From NCBI GenBank assembly GCA_029861865.1, contig JAOTYL010000019.1, forward strand, positions 1 through 32,244: DNA of 32,244 nt, given 5' to 3'. Numbering within the stretch: the first letter of the stretch is position 1; every line of letters starts with the position of its first letter. Below the pieces are notes generated by a model. The model saw only the letters and a program-made list of their open reading frames with translations, made no database searches and was not told the DNA's origin. Of the stretch, positions 1-7,298 are shown in pieces. Position numbers and translations under genes: made by a program. Origin of the DNA: Myxococcales bacterium (GTDB lineage Bacteria; Myxococcota_A; Polyangia; Polyangiales; Houyiibacteriaceae).

Positions 1-205
1 GCGTGCGCGGGCTTGCATCGCGAGTCACCTGAACGCCTTTGGCGGCCTCACGCTTTCGACGCGCGAGGAGTCGGACCGCTGCTTGCCTATTCGTGCCCGC
101 GTGCTCGACGCGCCATCTTCCTTCGGAGTCCTTGTACTGGACTCGGTAACGCTGAGCGCCGTCGTCATACGTCACGCCCCTTGGGAGTGATTTCCTAGCC
201 ACCAC
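1..205 (-). CDS. Tyrosine recombinase (integrase), N-terminal part, cut by window edge
   Basis: The leftward frame from GTG at 205 (or the next codon, GTG at 202) is open to the window edge and gives 68 residues beginning MVARKSLPRG. It continues with the pattern YRVQYKDSEGRWR and ends in a basic helix (AAVRLLARRKREAAKG). This strand-strand-helix layout is typical of the arm-type DNA-binding domain at the N terminus of phage/ICE integrases; the catalytic domain would lie left of the window. The start overlaps the stop of the excisionase-like gene by 11 bp, so the two are probably translationally coupled. The family is inferred from the N-terminal pattern and the xis/relaxase context, not from catalytic residues, which are not visible. 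Confidence 0.6.
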   Translation of the reverse strand, partial: MVARKSLPRGVTYDDGAQRYRVQYKDSEGRWRVEHAGTNRQAAVRLLARRKREAAKGVQVTRDASPRT

Positions 206-458
206 GATCCTCCAACCACGCGATCACCGCGTCCTCCCGAAACCGAAGTGCACGCCCCGCACGTACACACGGACAATCGTCGCGAGACACCCATTTGCGC
301 ACGGTGTCGGCGCTGACGTCAAGCCGTGCCGCCAGCTCCTTCGTAGAAAGCAGCTCGGGGATCCGCTCGTACCGCGCCACCGCCTCGCTGACGGCATCAC
401 GAATGATCTCCCGCAGGTCGGTTCTGGTCGTGACGATCAGATTGACAGAGTCGCTCAT
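195..458 (-). CDS. Excisionase-like helix-turn-helix DNA-binding protein
   Basis: An 87-residue protein. Residues about 37-85 form a MerR/excisionase-type winged helix-turn-helix: LLSTKELAARLDVSADTVRK, then a short wing, then the FREDAVIAWLE ending usual for HTH_17 proteins. Such proteins act as recombination directionality factors, bending DNA at the att site so that the integrase excises the element, and some also repress the operon. The N-terminal 35 residues are helical with an unknown role. Its start overlaps the stop of the upstream gene (ATGA, 4 bp) and its stop overlaps the integrase start, so the three genes form one leftward operon. It could instead be only a transcriptional regulator. 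Confidence 0.7.
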   Translation of the reverse strand: MSDSVNLIVTTRTDLREIIRDAVSEAVARYERIPELLSTKELAARLDVSADTVRKWVSRDDCPCVRAGRALRFREDAVIAWLEDRGG

Positions 459-913
459 CGAGCGGGCTCCAGGTCACGGTCAAGGTCCATCATCCGGTCA
501 ATTTGTTCTGGCGTGAACCCTGGCGGCCGGTCGAGCGGCGGCGGGTAGAGCTTCAGGCGGCCGAGCACACTGCCCACAGGCTTGGGACCCCTCAACGGTC
601 CCCGTTTTGACGGGGTCTCGTTGGGTCGCTGCGATGGCAACCCCTGACCTCTGCGATGGAGGTCGGATTGCGTGCCTTCCTTCGCTCGGCGGCGTCCGAG
701 TGCGTGGGCGTTGCAGTAGCGAAGAAACGAGCTGTAGGAGCCTGGAAAGGGATGCGCAGCCCGTGTCGCGTACGCCCGCCACACACTCCTCACGGAGCAG
801 CCGCATTCGATGCAAGCCCTGATCTCCTCGAGGTGCACGCGGAAGTACGGGTACGCATGAACGAGCCGCGGGTCCACCTGGAACGGTTGCTTGTCTTCAC
901 TCTTGGCGGTCAC
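455..913 (-). CDS. Small unknown protein of the integrase operon (possible relaxosome/plasmid-type accessory protein)
   Basis: A 152-residue protein starting at GTG 913; no better in-frame start is seen, and the AGGGAG just before it is too close to be an ideal ribosome binding site. Residues about 20-75 have a helical pattern (EIRACIECGCSVRSVWRAY, then SYSSFLRYC) like that of short TraK/DUF5338-type proteins of mobilizable plasmids, where a helix-turn-helix precedes a SYSSF-type helix. The second half is basic and proline-rich with no recognisable fold. Its position at the head of the operon, divergent from mobC and the relaxase, suggests DNA binding in the intergenic region. The function is not established. 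Confidence 0.5.
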   Translation of the reverse strand: MTAKSEDKQPFQVDPRLVHAYPYFRVHLEEIRACIECGCSVRSVWRAYATRAAHPFPGSYSSFLRYCNAHALGRRRAKEGTQSDLHRRGQGLPSQRPNETPSKRGPLRGPKPVGSVLGRLKLYPPPLDRPPGFTPEQIDRMMDLDRDLEPAR

Positions 914-984
914 TCCCTGTTATCGGTTTTGCCCCCCAAAAAGTTGCGCGAGCCACCCAGCGCCCTCCTTGGCGTTTTCTGTCA

Positions 985-1175
985 CGAAGTGGCGCGAAGT
1001 GGTTCGCATTGCTGCACCTTGCGTTCTTTTGCCAAGAAGTGACTCGGTCTGACTCAGAATGGAAAGCTTTGCTTCAGTTCGCGTCAGAAGGATTCACTTT
1101 GCTTCAGACTTGCGCAGAAGGATCCAAGATTGTTCATCGTGCATCAAAAGGAACCGGACTCTGTTCGGGCAAGGT
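985..1175. repeat. Degenerate tandem repeats with 10-bp/30-bp phasing
   Basis: From 985 the sequence can be written as consecutive decamers, many starting CA or CG (for example CAGAAGGATT, CACTTTGCTT, CAGAAGGATC, CAAAAGGAAC). CGAAGTGG occurs twice exactly 10 bp apart at 985 and 995. Four 30-bp units start at 1056, 1086, 1116 and 1146, each beginning with a variant of AGAAGGA; neighbouring units 1-2 and 2-3 share about 17 of 30 positions. The phasing equals one helical turn, so repeated protein contacts on one DNA face or intrinsic curvature are possible. Degenerate coding repeats cannot be fully excluded. Confidence 0.45.
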
Positions 1176-1177
1176 GG

Positions 1178-1196
1178 AGTTTTGTTTAACAAAACT
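1178..1196. repeat. 19-bp palindrome in the oriT-candidate region
   Basis: AGTTTTGTT and AACAAAACT form perfect 9-bp inverted arms around a single T. The palindrome sits just after the phased repeats and about 135 bp upstream of the mobC-like start. It could be an operator for a relaxosome protein or the inverted repeat next to nic. A terminator is less likely because the stem has little GC. Confidence 0.5.
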
Positions 1197-1330
1197 GCAA
1201 GCGCTGCGGTCGAACTCTTCGTCGTTCGCTGCTCCGCGCTTGATCGATGTGCTCAACGCCTTCGGCTTATTCGCACACGCGAGACGAGATCCGCTCTAGA
1301 CAAGCGTCGAACACTTCCTATGCTTTACGA

Positions 1331-1657
1331 GTGGGGAGTCTTCGGCATTTCGTCGGGGTACGGGTCGGCGATGAGCACCTCGCCCACCTCAAAGCCCTCG
1401 AGGAGGCGTCCGGGCTCACCCGTGGAGAAATCCTACGTCGTCTGCTTCTGACCGCTGACATTCCGAGCGCCCGCGCTCGGCAGGAAGTCCAAGACATCCT
1501 CCGGATTCAACGCGAGCAAAATCGGCTCGGCGGCTTGCTGAAGAAAGCACTTGCCGAGCGTGCCGAAAAGAGCGAGCTTCGCCACACCCTTGTCGAAATT
1601 GAGCGCAATGGGGCTGAGCTCAGACGCGTGGTCGCGCATCTTGTTCGTTCCCGATGA
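1331..1657 (+). CDS. MobC-like relaxosome accessory protein (ribbon-helix-helix)
   Basis: From GTG 1331 this encodes 108 residues. The N-terminal pattern HFVGVRVGDEHLAHLKALEE followed by GLTRGEILRRLLL is a ribbon-helix-helix fold like that of MobC proteins, which bind oriT and recruit the relaxase. Residues from about 50 onward are a long charged helix (EVQDILRIQREQNRLGGLLKKA), similar to the conserved region of the family. An upstream ATG at 1247 is in frame, but the 28 added codons have poor third-position GC and no homology-like pattern, and the shorter form matches the usual length of about 110 residues. The stop overlaps the relaxase start by 4 bp (ATGA). Confidence 0.65.
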   Translation: MGSLRHFVGVRVGDEHLAHLKALEEASGLTRGEILRRLLLTADIPSARARQEVQDILRIQREQNRLGGLLKKALAERAEKSELRHTLVEIERNGAELRRVVAHLVRSR

Positions 1658-3165
1658 TCATCACGCCGAAGCAGCCGCGAAACGACAAGACCCACTCTCG
1701 TCTATCTAGGCTCGTCCCATACATGCTTCGGGGCAAGGGCGAGGAGCGCTGCACCTGGTACGTGGCCGGGAATCTCCCGGGCCTCGATCGTCGCGAGGAC
1801 GCGGAGCTTGCCGTCGACGTCATGGAGCTGCTGCAGGACGGCAATCAGAGGGCGAAGGGAAGCAAGACGTACCACCTGGTCATCTCGTTCCATCCAATGG
1901 ACAGACGCCTGACCCCCGCCGAGCTCGCTGACGTCGTTGCCCGGACCTTGCGGGCGGCGGGCTTGGAGGAACATCAATACATCGCCGTGCGCCACAGCGA
2001 GCAAGACCACGAGCATCTTCACGTCGCGGTGAACAGGATTCATCCGGAGACGCTCAAGATCCACCATCCCTACAAGGCCATCCACGCGTACCAAGTACTT
2101 GCGCGCATGCTCGAGGAAGAGCTCGGCCTGCACAGAGTCGACCGATCGAGAGTACGCGAGCAAAGCCACAGGGCACGCGACTTCGAGGCGCACCAAAGTG
2201 TCGAGAGTTTTGCGCGCTGGGCCCGCCGAACCATCGGCGGCGCCGCAGAACTCGATCGCATCGGATCCTGGCCGGCTCTTCACGAAGAGCTCGGGCGTTT
2301 CGGGGTGCGGCTCGTGCCCCGCGGGAACGGGCTTGCCATCGTCGACGCGACGAGACCGAACCTGGCGTGCAAAGCGTCATCCTTGGGGCGGCGTTGGTCG
2401 AAGCAGCGGCTCTGCGAGCGATATGGCGAGTTCGTTCCTGGTCCGAGCCCCGCCGAGGTGGCGCGCGAGCAGGTGCATCCCTACGTGGAGCGTCCGATTC
2501 AGTCACGGGATGATGACCTTTGGAGTGAATACCAGGACGCCCTCCGCGCCGCGCGCACGAGGCGAGCCGAGCAACGCGAAGCTTTGGCGCGCAGGGTCGA
2601 AGGAGCCCGGGCTGCGCAGCGACAGCAGTTCAAGCTGCGGCACCACGCCATCGCAGCAATGCCCATACCTCCCCGGGAGAAGCGCAAGCACTACAAGGCG
2701 CTCTCTTTTGAGAAGAAGGTGGCGGAGCGAAAGCTCCGGACGAAAATCCGGGACTGGCGCGTTATCAGCGTCGGCGCCCATCCAGGCTCCTGGAAGCAGT
2801 TCTTGGCCACACAGGCCGCGCGCGGAGACCGGCGGGCTATCCGACGACTTGCCGACCGGCCCCGGGATGCGGCGATTGTCAGCGATGGCCGGCACGTTCG
2901 GGCCCTCTTATCCCGCAGTTCGCGGACGAGTCGGGGGAGCATCGTTCACAACCTCCCGAAGGGGATTCGACTTCGAGAGTCTGCTTCCACGATCGAGCTA
3001 CTTGGCAGTACCAGCGATGAGGCGCTCCAGCTGCTCGTGGAGATGGGCAGGCAGCGGTTCGGCACGAGTCGCGTCAGGCTACTGGCACGAAAGGATGTTC
3101 AGAGGCGATTGGCAGACATCGCGCTCGAGCGAGGCCTAGAAATCGCTCAAGAGCGTGAGCGCTGA
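1654..3165 (+). CDS. MOBP-type relaxase / mobilization nuclease
   Basis: A 503-residue protein predicted to nick oriT, attach to the 5' end through a tyrosine and pilot the strand into a recipient. Visible motifs are a candidate catalytic Tyr23 (VPYMLRGKG), TYHLVISFHP around residues 72-81, and the metal-binding histidine motif HSEQDHEHLHVAVNRIH at 114-130 with His119, His121 and His123. These match the N-terminal relaxase domain of MOBP/VirD2-type nucleases. The region from about 170 onward is basic with long helices and shows no primase or helicase motif. It overlaps mobC by 4 bp. Length is ordinary for relaxases of mobilizable elements and the reading frame is intact. Confidence 0.85.
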   Translation: MIITPKQPRNDKTHSRLSRLVPYMLRGKGEERCTWYVAGNLPGLDRREDAELAVDVMELLQDGNQRAKGSKTYHLVISFHPMDRRLTPAELADVVARTLRAAGLEEHQYIAVRHSEQDHEHLHVAVNRIHPETLKIHHPYKAIHAYQVLARMLEEELGLHRVDRSRVREQSHRARDFEAHQSVESFARWARRTIGGAAELDRIGSWPALHEELGRFGVRLVPRGNGLAIVDATRPNLACKASSLGRRWSKQRLCERYGEFVPGPSPAEVAREQVHPYVERPIQSRDDDLWSEYQDALRAARTRRAEQREALARRVEGARAAQRQQFKLRHHAIAAMPIPPREKRKHYKALSFEKKVAERKLRTKIRDWRVISVGAHPGSWKQFLATQAARGDRRAIRRLADRPRDAAIVSDGRHVRALLSRSSRTSRGSIVHNLPKGIRLRESASTIELLGSTSDEALQLLVEMGRQRFGTSRVRLLARKDVQRRLADIALERGLEIAQERER

Positions 3166-3217
3166 CAGGGAATGGTCTGACTTCCCAATTCGCTACGAGA
3201 ACGAGTCTGTCCGGGCT

Positions 3218-5029
3218 TCATCTCATCTTCAGCGGGAGAAATGGGTCGGGTCGACCCGCGGGCGGGGCAAGAATCGCGTCACCTTTGAGCGCTGAAAGAA
3301 GAGCCTCTGCGTGCTTTCGTCCTGCACCGGATCGAACCTCGGTCAAAGAGACCTCACCGGCCTTGATGAGGACCACGGCTCTCATGTCCGGAAACACGAG
3401 CTTCTTGTACCGGAGCTTCTTGGCTTTCGCGGGGATGGTAATGTCGAGGTTCGGAGGGATCTCCACAGATTCTCCTTCGAGGAACTCATCGAGGTCGAAG
3501 AACCGCGAGTCGAGCGCTAGGTTGCCGACCACGGGGCGGTCTCGCCGGAGCATGGTCGTCAATGGCGAAAGCGTTCCCGTCACTCGGAGATCACTGCGCC
3601 CGTACGTTGCGAAGAGGGAATCCACCTTCGTCGCTCTCGGCGCAAAGCTCAATGACGCGGCGCTAACGCGGACGTGTGGCGCATTCTCGGCAAGGTAAGC
3701 CAGGGCCGTCGCGGTCATCCACCCGGTTAGTCTATGAACCCGATCGCCCTTCGCTGCGAAATCGAGCTCAAACCCCACGTTTCCTTGTAGCTCGGCGTCG
3801 TCCGACAAAGGATATGCCTGATTGAGCTCCTCCAGGTCCACGTGGCCGTGCAGTGCGGCCTCGAGGAAGGGGTTCGACAGCGGCTTGGTGATCGAGAGCT
3901 GGCCTTCGACATGGCCTTGTCCCGCACGAAACGAGAGGCGGCGGATGTCGACGGCCATCTTGTCCAGGTGACCGCCTGGATGTCTGAGCGTCGCGGCGAC
4001 CTCGATGCCATGAAGCGGAAGGGGAGGATCTGCGCGCTGGAGCTTCCCGTTCCTCACGTGCAGGGACGCGGAAAACGACGGCGCGTGGCCCTCCTGGCTC
4101 GACATGCGTCCCTTGACCTTGGCGCTCAGGGAATACGTGCCAGTCGCTCGAAGCCCCTCGAGGTCGCCCGCGTATGCGGCGGGAATCGCCGACACCAGCG
4201 CGCGGATCGACTGCCCCCTACCCGAAGCAAGCCCGAGGTCGAGATCCAGTTGCCCATCCCGCCATTCGATCGTCCCCTTAGCCTCTCCGGTGAGCTCGTT
4301 GAGCGCGACCTCGAGGCGCTCGACATCCAGGCGCTCGTCATCGGCGTGCAAGACCGCACTGAGGTCAAACCTCGCTTTGGCCTTCCTGATGTATCGGACG
4401 TTCCCGATTCGAACCGTCAACGATTCGACTGTCGTCGTCGACGAGACCGTATAAGTGGCGCCGTCGACGAACGCGGAGCCTTGGTGCTCGAATCCTTCGA
4501 GCGAAACCTCGGCGCCAGGTGCGTCGTACTCGATGCGTCCGCGGGTGACTTGAAACTGCTGAAGACGAAGCCTGAGCGCTCCGGGCTCGTCTTCCGCCTC
4601 GGTTTCTTCTTCCTCGTCTGCCGCTTTGACGATGTCGTAGTTCGCCTCTCCGTCTTCGTTGACGATCAGATAGATCTCCGGCTGGTCGACGGTGGCCGAC
4701 TCAATGAGGAGCTGGTCGTCGCGAACCAGCCGACGGAGGTCCACCCCTGCACGTAACGACTGCACCGATGCAAGCGTGACCCCCTCGTATTCGCCGGCGC
4801 CCGCTACCTCGAGACCGACGACCTCGATGGTGAGCGCGGGAAAGGTCGAGAGTAGCGAGAGCTCGACGTCTTCGAAATCGACGGTGGCCTCGAGTTGCTC
4901 GTTGACCTGCCTGCGAACGAGCTCGACGACGCGGTCCTTCAAGAGGAACGGGACGAGCGCGAGCGCGGCCAGCAGCAGCAAAAGGGATGCCCCTATGGCA
5001 ATGAGCGTCGTTTTGACCGGCTTCTTCAT
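3218..5029 (-). CDS. AsmA-family envelope protein, probably 3'-truncated
   Basis: A 603-residue protein with an N-terminal membrane anchor at about residues 7-31. The typical AsmA start follows: residues EATVDFEDVELSLLSTFPAL, and the blocks LRAGVDLRRL and IESATVDQPEIYLIVNEDG. AsmA-like proteins are inner-membrane-anchored periplasmic beta-rich proteins linked to phospholipid traffic and outer-membrane assembly. Related proteins usually continue well beyond the late block seen here as KLRYKKLVFPDMRAVVLIKA. In this gene about 40 residues of unrelated-looking sequence and a stop follow it, and the mobile element comes next, so a truncated gene is likely. The start has a good GAAGGGA site. It lies 42 bp after the barrel-like gene on the same strand. 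Confidence 0.75.
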   Translation of the reverse strand: MKKPVKTTLIAIGASLLLLLAALALVPFLLKDRVVELVRRQVNEQLEATVDFEDVELSLLSTFPALTIEVVGLEVAGAGEYEGVTLASVQSLRAGVDLRRLVRDDQLLIESATVDQPEIYLIVNEDGEANYDIVKAADEEEETEAEDEPGALRLRLQQFQVTRGRIEYDAPGAEVSLEGFEHQGSAFVDGATYTVSSTTTVESLTVRIGNVRYIRKAKARFDLSAVLHADDERLDVERLEVALNELTGEAKGTIEWRDGQLDLDLGLASGRGQSIRALVSAIPAAYAGDLEGLRATGTYSLSAKVKGRMSSQEGHAPSFSASLHVRNGKLQRADPPLPLHGIEVAATLRHPGGHLDKMAVDIRRLSFRAGQGHVEGQLSITKPLSNPFLEAALHGHVDLEELNQAYPLSDDAELQGNVGFELDFAAKGDRVHRLTGWMTATALAYLAENAPHVRVSAASLSFAPRATKVDSLFATYGRSDLRVTGTLSPLTTMLRRDRPVVGNLALDSRFFDLDEFLEGESVEIPPNLDITIPAKAKKLRYKKLVFPDMRAVVLIKAGEVSLTEVRSGAGRKHAEALLSALKGDAILAPPAGRPDPFLPLKMR

Positions 5030-5071
5030 GATTCCCTTCGATAGCTGCCTGCTGCGTCCGAACGCGTTCGT

Positions 5072-5734
5072 TCACTTTCCCCGGATCGACCAGAACGTTG
5101 TCCCGGCCCACAGGCGTGCCGCGAGCCCCACGTCGAAGGAACCTTGCCCGAATCCGAAGCCGGGGCCCACCTCCATCAAGATGAATGGCGCTACCTTGGG
5201 ACCGCCTTTGATCTCCACTCCCAGACGCACCAGAAGGGGAATTGCGCCAGTGAAACCTGTCCCTTCGATCCAGCCCAGATCTACCGGCACCGCTGCGCCA
5301 GTGACCACGCTCAGCTTGGGGTTCACATCGACAGTGACCGGCACCGCCAGCTCGGCTCTCGCTACGACCGTGGCGGTTTTTCTGGCGGCGGAGCCTGCCA
5401 TGAGGCCAGGCGTGAATCGGATACCGAGGTCGGTCTTCGACGCAGGCCGCTTGCGATTCCAAAGATGGAAGCGAAGCGGCGCGTAGAGCGCAAAGGCGAT
5501 TCGAGGATCGTCCCATGCGCCCGACCAAGGCCCGTACACGAGCTCGCCGCCAAGCGCCCAGTCGAGGCTGCGCTTACCCTTGTTCCACCATTCATAGGAG
5601 GTACTCGGCCAGCCGCTCCGTACTTGATGCGCCATGTCGGAATCGAGCCGCGCTCCACCGATCGTAGACTGCGGACCGGCAAGCGTGGTGCTGGCCAGAG
5701 CCAGTGCCAACAAGAACGTAATGACGAACTTCAT
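5072..5734 (-). CDS. Exported protein, probable outer-membrane beta-barrel, unknown function
   Basis: A 220-residue product starting at ATG 5734, preceded by AGAAAGGAA at proper spacing; an in-frame start 54 bp upstream would bury the signal peptide. Residues 1-19 (MKFVITFLLALALASTTLAG) are a clear Sec signal with an ALAS/LAG-type cleavage region. The mature part has alternating hydrophobic and polar strands, many Gly and aromatic residues (LALYAPLRFHLW-like patches) and a near C-terminal ARLWAGTTFWSIRGK strand, which suggests a small outer-membrane barrel. I recognise no family. A 166-bp gap separates it from the yegS-like gene upstream, so it and the AsmA gene may have their own promoter. 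Confidence 0.65.
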   Translation of the reverse strand: MKFVITFLLALALASTTLAGPQSTIGGARLDSDMAHQVRSGWPSTSYEWWNKGKRSLDWALGGELVYGPWSGAWDDPRIAFALYAPLRFHLWNRKRPASKTDLGIRFTPGLMAGSAARKTATVVARAELAVPVTVDVNPKLSVVTGAAVPVDLGWIEGTGFTGAIPLLVRLGVEIKGGPKVAPFILMEVGPGFGFGQGSFDVGLAARLWAGTTFWSIRGK

Positions 5735-5900
5735 CTGGGTTCCTTTCTGAGATACCGACGATTCGCGGCACGTTTTCATGAGCCGCATCTTGGCCCCTAT
5801 GCCACTTTCACCTTTTTCCCGAGAACGACCACGCCATGTTCAAAGGTGTTCGTGATGCAGACGCTGTGAACTCACAAGAATCTGATGGCACCCAGCCTCT

Positions 5901-6788
5901 CTAGAAGGCTACCTTGAGATGTTTGGGCAAGACCGAGAAATGCAGCTTGTGCTCCGTCGTGGGCTCGCCATCGAGGTTGAAGTGCACTTCGCGTTCGGCC
6001 TCGATCGTGAACTCGGGGAGTTGCCAGTAGCGGAGAACCTTGTTGTCCGGATTGTCGGGCGTTTCCAGCTCTTGGCTAAGCCGCATCAGGTCCGCCCCCG
6101 TCGCGTGATTGATGACCGCCAGATCGAGCAAGCCATCGTCGAGCTTGGCCATCGGGGCGACTTCAAAACCGCCGCCTGCCAGGCGACTGTTGCCGACCGC
6201 CATGAACAGCATGCTGCCCTCGATCGGATCTTGGCCGGGAATCACCAGCCGGCCTTTGTAAGGCTCCAAGCCGAACGCCTTGACCAGCCCCATGAGGGTG
6301 TAGGCGCCGCCGCCGAGCGCCTTCTTCATTGCGACCGGTGTCGTCGCGGTGATCTCCGCGCCGAAGCCACCGCTGGTGACATTGATGAACGAGCGCTTGT
6401 TCGCGCGGCCGACATCGATCGCCTTGGCTGGTGCGGTACACGCGATCTCGAGACACTTGTTGAGGTCGTCGCACGGAAGTCCCAAGCCGTGCGCAAAGTC
6501 GTTGGCCGTCCCGAGCGGGAGCACCCCCATCTCGACCTTCGGAAGCTTCTTTCCTTTGCCGACGAGCGCGTTGACGACGGCATTGATCGTTCCGTCTCCG
6601 CCGCCGGCGATGACTCGCTTTGCCCCATCTGCGATCGCTTCCTTCACGACCTTGGGCTTGGCCTTCTTGTTCCAAGGGATCCGGACTCGAAGGTCGACTC
6701 CTTGGGCTCGGACGTGCTTCACCGCCTCTTTGATCGCGGGCTCGTTCGCAGATTTGCGATGCAGAACTAGACAGACTTCAGATCCCAT
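5901..6788 (-). CDS. YegS/BmrU-family diacylglycerol or lipid kinase (first paralogue)
   Basis: A 295-residue protein of the diacylglycerol kinase catalytic fold. The ATP-binding motif GGGDGT is at residues 62-67, the GTAND motif at 93-97, and the SGGFGAEIT block follows near 139. Family members phosphorylate diacylglycerol, phosphatidylglycerol or related lipids at the inner leaflet. The start ATG has GAGGAG seven bases upstream, lying inside the last codons of pgpA. Only 3 bp separate the two genes, so co-translation is likely. Pairing with pgpA points to phosphatidylglycerol or diacylglycerol turnover. A second, diverged copy occurs at 19756-20673. The exact substrate cannot be read from sequence. 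Confidence 0.88.
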   Translation of the reverse strand: MGSEVCLVLHRKSANEPAIKEAVKHVRAQGVDLRVRIPWNKKAKPKVVKEAIADGAKRVIAGGGDGTINAVVNALVGKGKKLPKVEMGVLPLGTANDFAHGLGLPCDDLNKCLEIACTAPAKAIDVGRANKRSFINVTSGGFGAEITATTPVAMKKALGGGAYTLMGLVKAFGLEPYKGRLVIPGQDPIEGSMLFMAVGNSRLAGGGFEVAPMAKLDDGLLDLAVINHATGADLMRLSQELETPDNPDNKVLRYWQLPEFTIEAEREVHFNLDGEPTTEHKLHFSVLPKHLKVAF

Positions 6789-6791
6789 GGC

Positions 6792-7253
6792 TCAACTCCT
6801 CATTCTCCAATGGAGAAGGTGCAGCAAGGCACCAGCATAGATACCCGCAACGATGTCGTCCGCCATGATGGCGACGCCTATTTCCAGCCCGTCTTCGATC
6901 AGGCTCATTGGATAGGGTTTCCAAATGTCGAACAGTCGATAGAGAACAAACCCGCCCGAGATCCATCGCCAGTCGGACGGCAAGCGGAACATCGCCACCA
7001 AGTATCCCACAATCTCGTCCCAGACGATGCTCCCGGGATCGCGCAAGACGAGGTCGCGCGCTGTCTGCCCGCAGATGAAGACTCCGGCGACTCCCATGGC
7101 CAAAGTGATGGCCGAGTAGTAGACCGCCCTGAGCGACGCCATTGCCCGGAAGAGCGCGACCCCCAACAAGGAGCCCACGGTACCGGGCGCGAAGGGAACG
7201 AGTCCCGCACCGAGGCCGTACGCGAGAAAGTGAGTGAGTCCTTTCCACGACAC
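6792..7253 (-). CDS. pgpA: Phosphatidylglycerophosphatase A
   Basis: A 153-residue inner-membrane enzyme that removes phosphate from phosphatidylglycerophosphate to give phosphatidylglycerol. Family blocks are all visible: GLGAGLVPFAPGTVGSLLG near residues 13-31, the WDEIVG motif near 78-83, the YRLFDIWKPYP block near 104-114, and IMADDIVAGIYAG near 129-141. Length and the four hydrophobic segments fit PgpA. The start is GTG 7253 with AGGAG five bases upstream. It lies between a lipoprotein gene (45 bp upstream) and a lipid kinase gene (3 bp downstream). It probably belongs to the transcription unit starting at 10246, which would put phospholipid synthesis under sigma-54 control. Confidence 0.9.
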   Translation of the reverse strand: MSWKGLTHFLAYGLGAGLVPFAPGTVGSLLGVALFRAMASLRAVYYSAITLAMGVAGVFICGQTARDLVLRDPGSIVWDEIVGYLVAMFRLPSDWRWISGGFVLYRLFDIWKPYPMSLIEDGLEIGVAIMADDIVAGIYAGALLHLLHWRMRS

Positions 7254-7298
7254 GTCGTCTCCTACCTACCTTCCGGTTTCAGTTTCGCAAAATCTCGT

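Larger units (their letters stand above)
914..1330. other. Gene-poor divergent region of the element: oriT/promoter candidate
   Basis: This 417-bp stretch separates the leftward integrase operon from the rightward mob genes. No convincing gene is seen in it; codon use in the open frames is unlike the neighbours. It contains phased degenerate repeats and a palindrome (listed separately), and must hold the promoters of both operons. The origin of transfer of MOBP elements usually lies just upstream of the mobC/relaxase genes, so oriT is most likely here. I did not find a familiar nic consensus such as the ATCCTG-type core. Confidence 0.45.
1..3217. mobile_element. Right part of an integrated mobilizable element (IME/ICE-like)
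   Basis: This block holds a leftward integrase-excisionase-unknown operon and a rightward mobC-relaxase pair, the usual content of an integrative mobilizable element. The left end lies outside the window. The right boundary is set approximately where the relaxase gene ends and a chromosomal AsmA-family gene begins; that gene appears to lack its 3' part, consistent with the element sitting in it. No type IV secretion or coupling-protein gene is visible here, so transfer would need a helper or genes further left. I could not identify the flanking direct repeats. Confidence 0.6.

Noticed and set aside
985-1175. CRISPR array
   Set aside because: The 30-bp units are contiguous and degenerate, without conserved repeats separated by unique spacers, and there are no cas genes.
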